DNA of 64,000 nucleotides, from positions 14,145,368 through 14,209,367 of the forward strand of contig CM040453.1 of the NCBI GenBank assembly GCA_022749755.1, given 5' to 3'. Position 1 is the stretch's first letter. Each line of letters starts with the position of its first letter. Source of the stretch: Azadirachta indica (taxonomy: Eukaryota > Streptophyta > Magnoliopsida > Sapindales > Meliaceae). Under the pieces are notes generated by a model. That model searched no databases. It worked only from the letters and a program-made list of their open reading frames with translations, and was not told where the DNA came from. Made by a program: the position numbers and the translations under genes. This document shows, piece by piece, positions 62,897 through 64,000 of this stretch.

Positions 62897-63029
62897 AGCT
62901 TTGCATGTAGGCTCAGAATGTATGGTGCAGCCAAGGATGACTTGCCGACTCTTTATAGGAATCATATTAATAATGAAGTTGGCAAGTTGTTCCTGGCTAC
63001 ACGTTGCTTTCTGCTCCTCATGCTAAGCT
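62897..63029 (+). ncRNA. MIR169: microRNA169 precursor
   Basis: The mature 21-mer occupies 62928-62948 and begins CAGCCAAGGATGACTTGCC, the miR169a-type sequence. The star strand lies at 62981-63001 (GGCAAGTTGTTCCTGGCTAC plus A) and pairs with it apart from a few G:U pairs and two mismatches, with a short AT-rich loop. The lower stem continues: AGCTTTGCATG (62897-62907) pairs with CATGCTAAGCT (63019-63029), and AGG and CAGAA pair with CCT and TTCTG. In plants miR169 guides cleavage of NF-YA mRNAs, acting in drought, nitrogen and nodule/flowering responses. Exact family member (a, b, c...) is not assigned. Confidence 0.96.
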
Positions 63030-64000
63030 TTTGGAGATGAATCACATGAAGAGCTTAATTGCTAGCTAGAGCTTCCTCAAAAAGCACTTTTGCTATACGA
63101 CTACTTTAAGTTTTTCTCTCTTTCATCTGATATACTGTATATGTTGTTTCTAAATTTATAAATACACATATTTTTATATCTTCATAAATTATTCTTTCTT
63201 TCTCATATATGCATACACTTGTGTCATTAAAAATGAAGAAAAAGTGTCCAAATGCAGATATATGTTGAAAATCGCTCAAAGCAATGATATGCACGTGATC
63301 CACCGCTAAAACTTGATAAGAAATCATAGATATATAGACGACACATGTAATTATATCCGAATGCTGTCATTCAATTGATCTATATTGTACACACACACAC
63401 GCACACACACAGACATATATATTAATCCTTTCTTCTTATCTTCATTTATTCATTCGACTTGCAAGGCTTTCCTGTACTTGGTATTCTCTCTTCTGTTTTA
63501 TTTCTAATATATATACATTTATATTTTCTGTCACAGATTCCATTATCATGATTCAATTAAAGCTAACTATCTGGCCATCTATATTGACTTTCCCACCTTC
63601 TCTTTTCCTGACAGGTAGTTTTCCCTTATATTATAAAGAGAAACTTCTTAATCATGCTTCTCTAATGTGTTACTGTTTTCGTCTTTCTCCCCTTGTGCTT
63701 CACTTCTTCCTTTGATTCTATATATGTGTGTGTTTGTGTATCTCTCTGGATTTAGTAGTTGACACATTAATTTGTAGATTATAATGTCTAACCTAGGTAT
63801 ACCTAAAAACAATGATCACAATCACAATATTAATTTGCAGCATAATCCTTTGAATAATCTTGCTTTTTGCGATTTCTTATTACATGAATTGAAAACTTTG
63901 ATTTGGAAGAATCTATATAAAGCCCTTCTCAAGTTAATTTCTTCTTCTACTTCTTTTGTTGCACAAACTCACAAGAAGTTTTACATATAAATAATGTTTA
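63030..64000. other. region downstream of MIR169, no gene seen
   Basis: AT-rich, with an (AC)n run at about 63389-63412. An open frame at 63784-63990 (68 codons, Asn/His-rich start) has no recognised domain and could be chance. Confidence 0.4.

Noticed and set aside
63784..63990. 68-codon open frame near the window end
   Set aside because: No domain, AT-rich codons, no leader or splice context that supports it.

Overview
The window is nuclear DNA of a eudicot plant. The genes carry many short GT-AG introns, the intergenic space is very AT-rich and full of microsatellites and small transposons, and the encoded proteins are plant families (MYB-CC factor, alpha-expansin, plant RING ligases, MIR169). 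I cannot name the species from sequence alone.

Layout, left to right. (1) 1-9441, minus: most of a CCR4-NOT subunit NOT3 gene. Ten coding exons (570 residues) are present; the C-terminal NOT-box part lies beyond base 1. (2) 9442-13986: AT-rich spacer with a SINE-like retroposon carrying a 16-bp target duplication. (3) 13987-15875, minus: a MYR1/MYR2-type MYB-CC (GARP) transcription factor, six coding exons. (4) 15876-25698: long spacer rich in microsatellites, with a stray ~100-bp copy of a NOT3 exon/intron junction. (5) 25699-28484, plus: a small conserved 137-residue protein of unknown function, six exons. (6) 28485-33891: diverged, repeated AT-rich elements and a hAT-like MITE. (7) 33892-36469, plus: cytosolic pyruvate kinase, three exons, first intron with a GC donor. 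(8) 36944-37960, minus: RING-H2 E3 ligase with a zinc-ribbon N terminus, convergent with pyruvate kinase. (9) 40939-41875, minus: alpha-expansin. (10) 44911-48957, minus: a second RING protein, whose expected initiator ATG reads ACG; its non-coding first exon and promoter lie near 50.5-50.9 kb. (11) 50.45-61.94 kb: two direct copies of a ~4.6-5.8 kb segment that starts in that first exon, so promoter and 5' UTR exon are present twice. Each copy has its own later insertions: a Mutator-like MITE in copy A; a solo LTR with a MITE nested inside it in copy B. (12) 62897-63029, plus: a MIR169 precursor hairpin with a good TATA box.

The genes are ordinary plant single-copy genes and do not form a pathway or cluster. 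The most interesting structure is the 50-62 kb region: a promoter-carrying segmental duplication with a readable order of transposon insertions, in front of a RING gene whose annotated-style start codon is missing. I found no sign of a novel multi-gene system.
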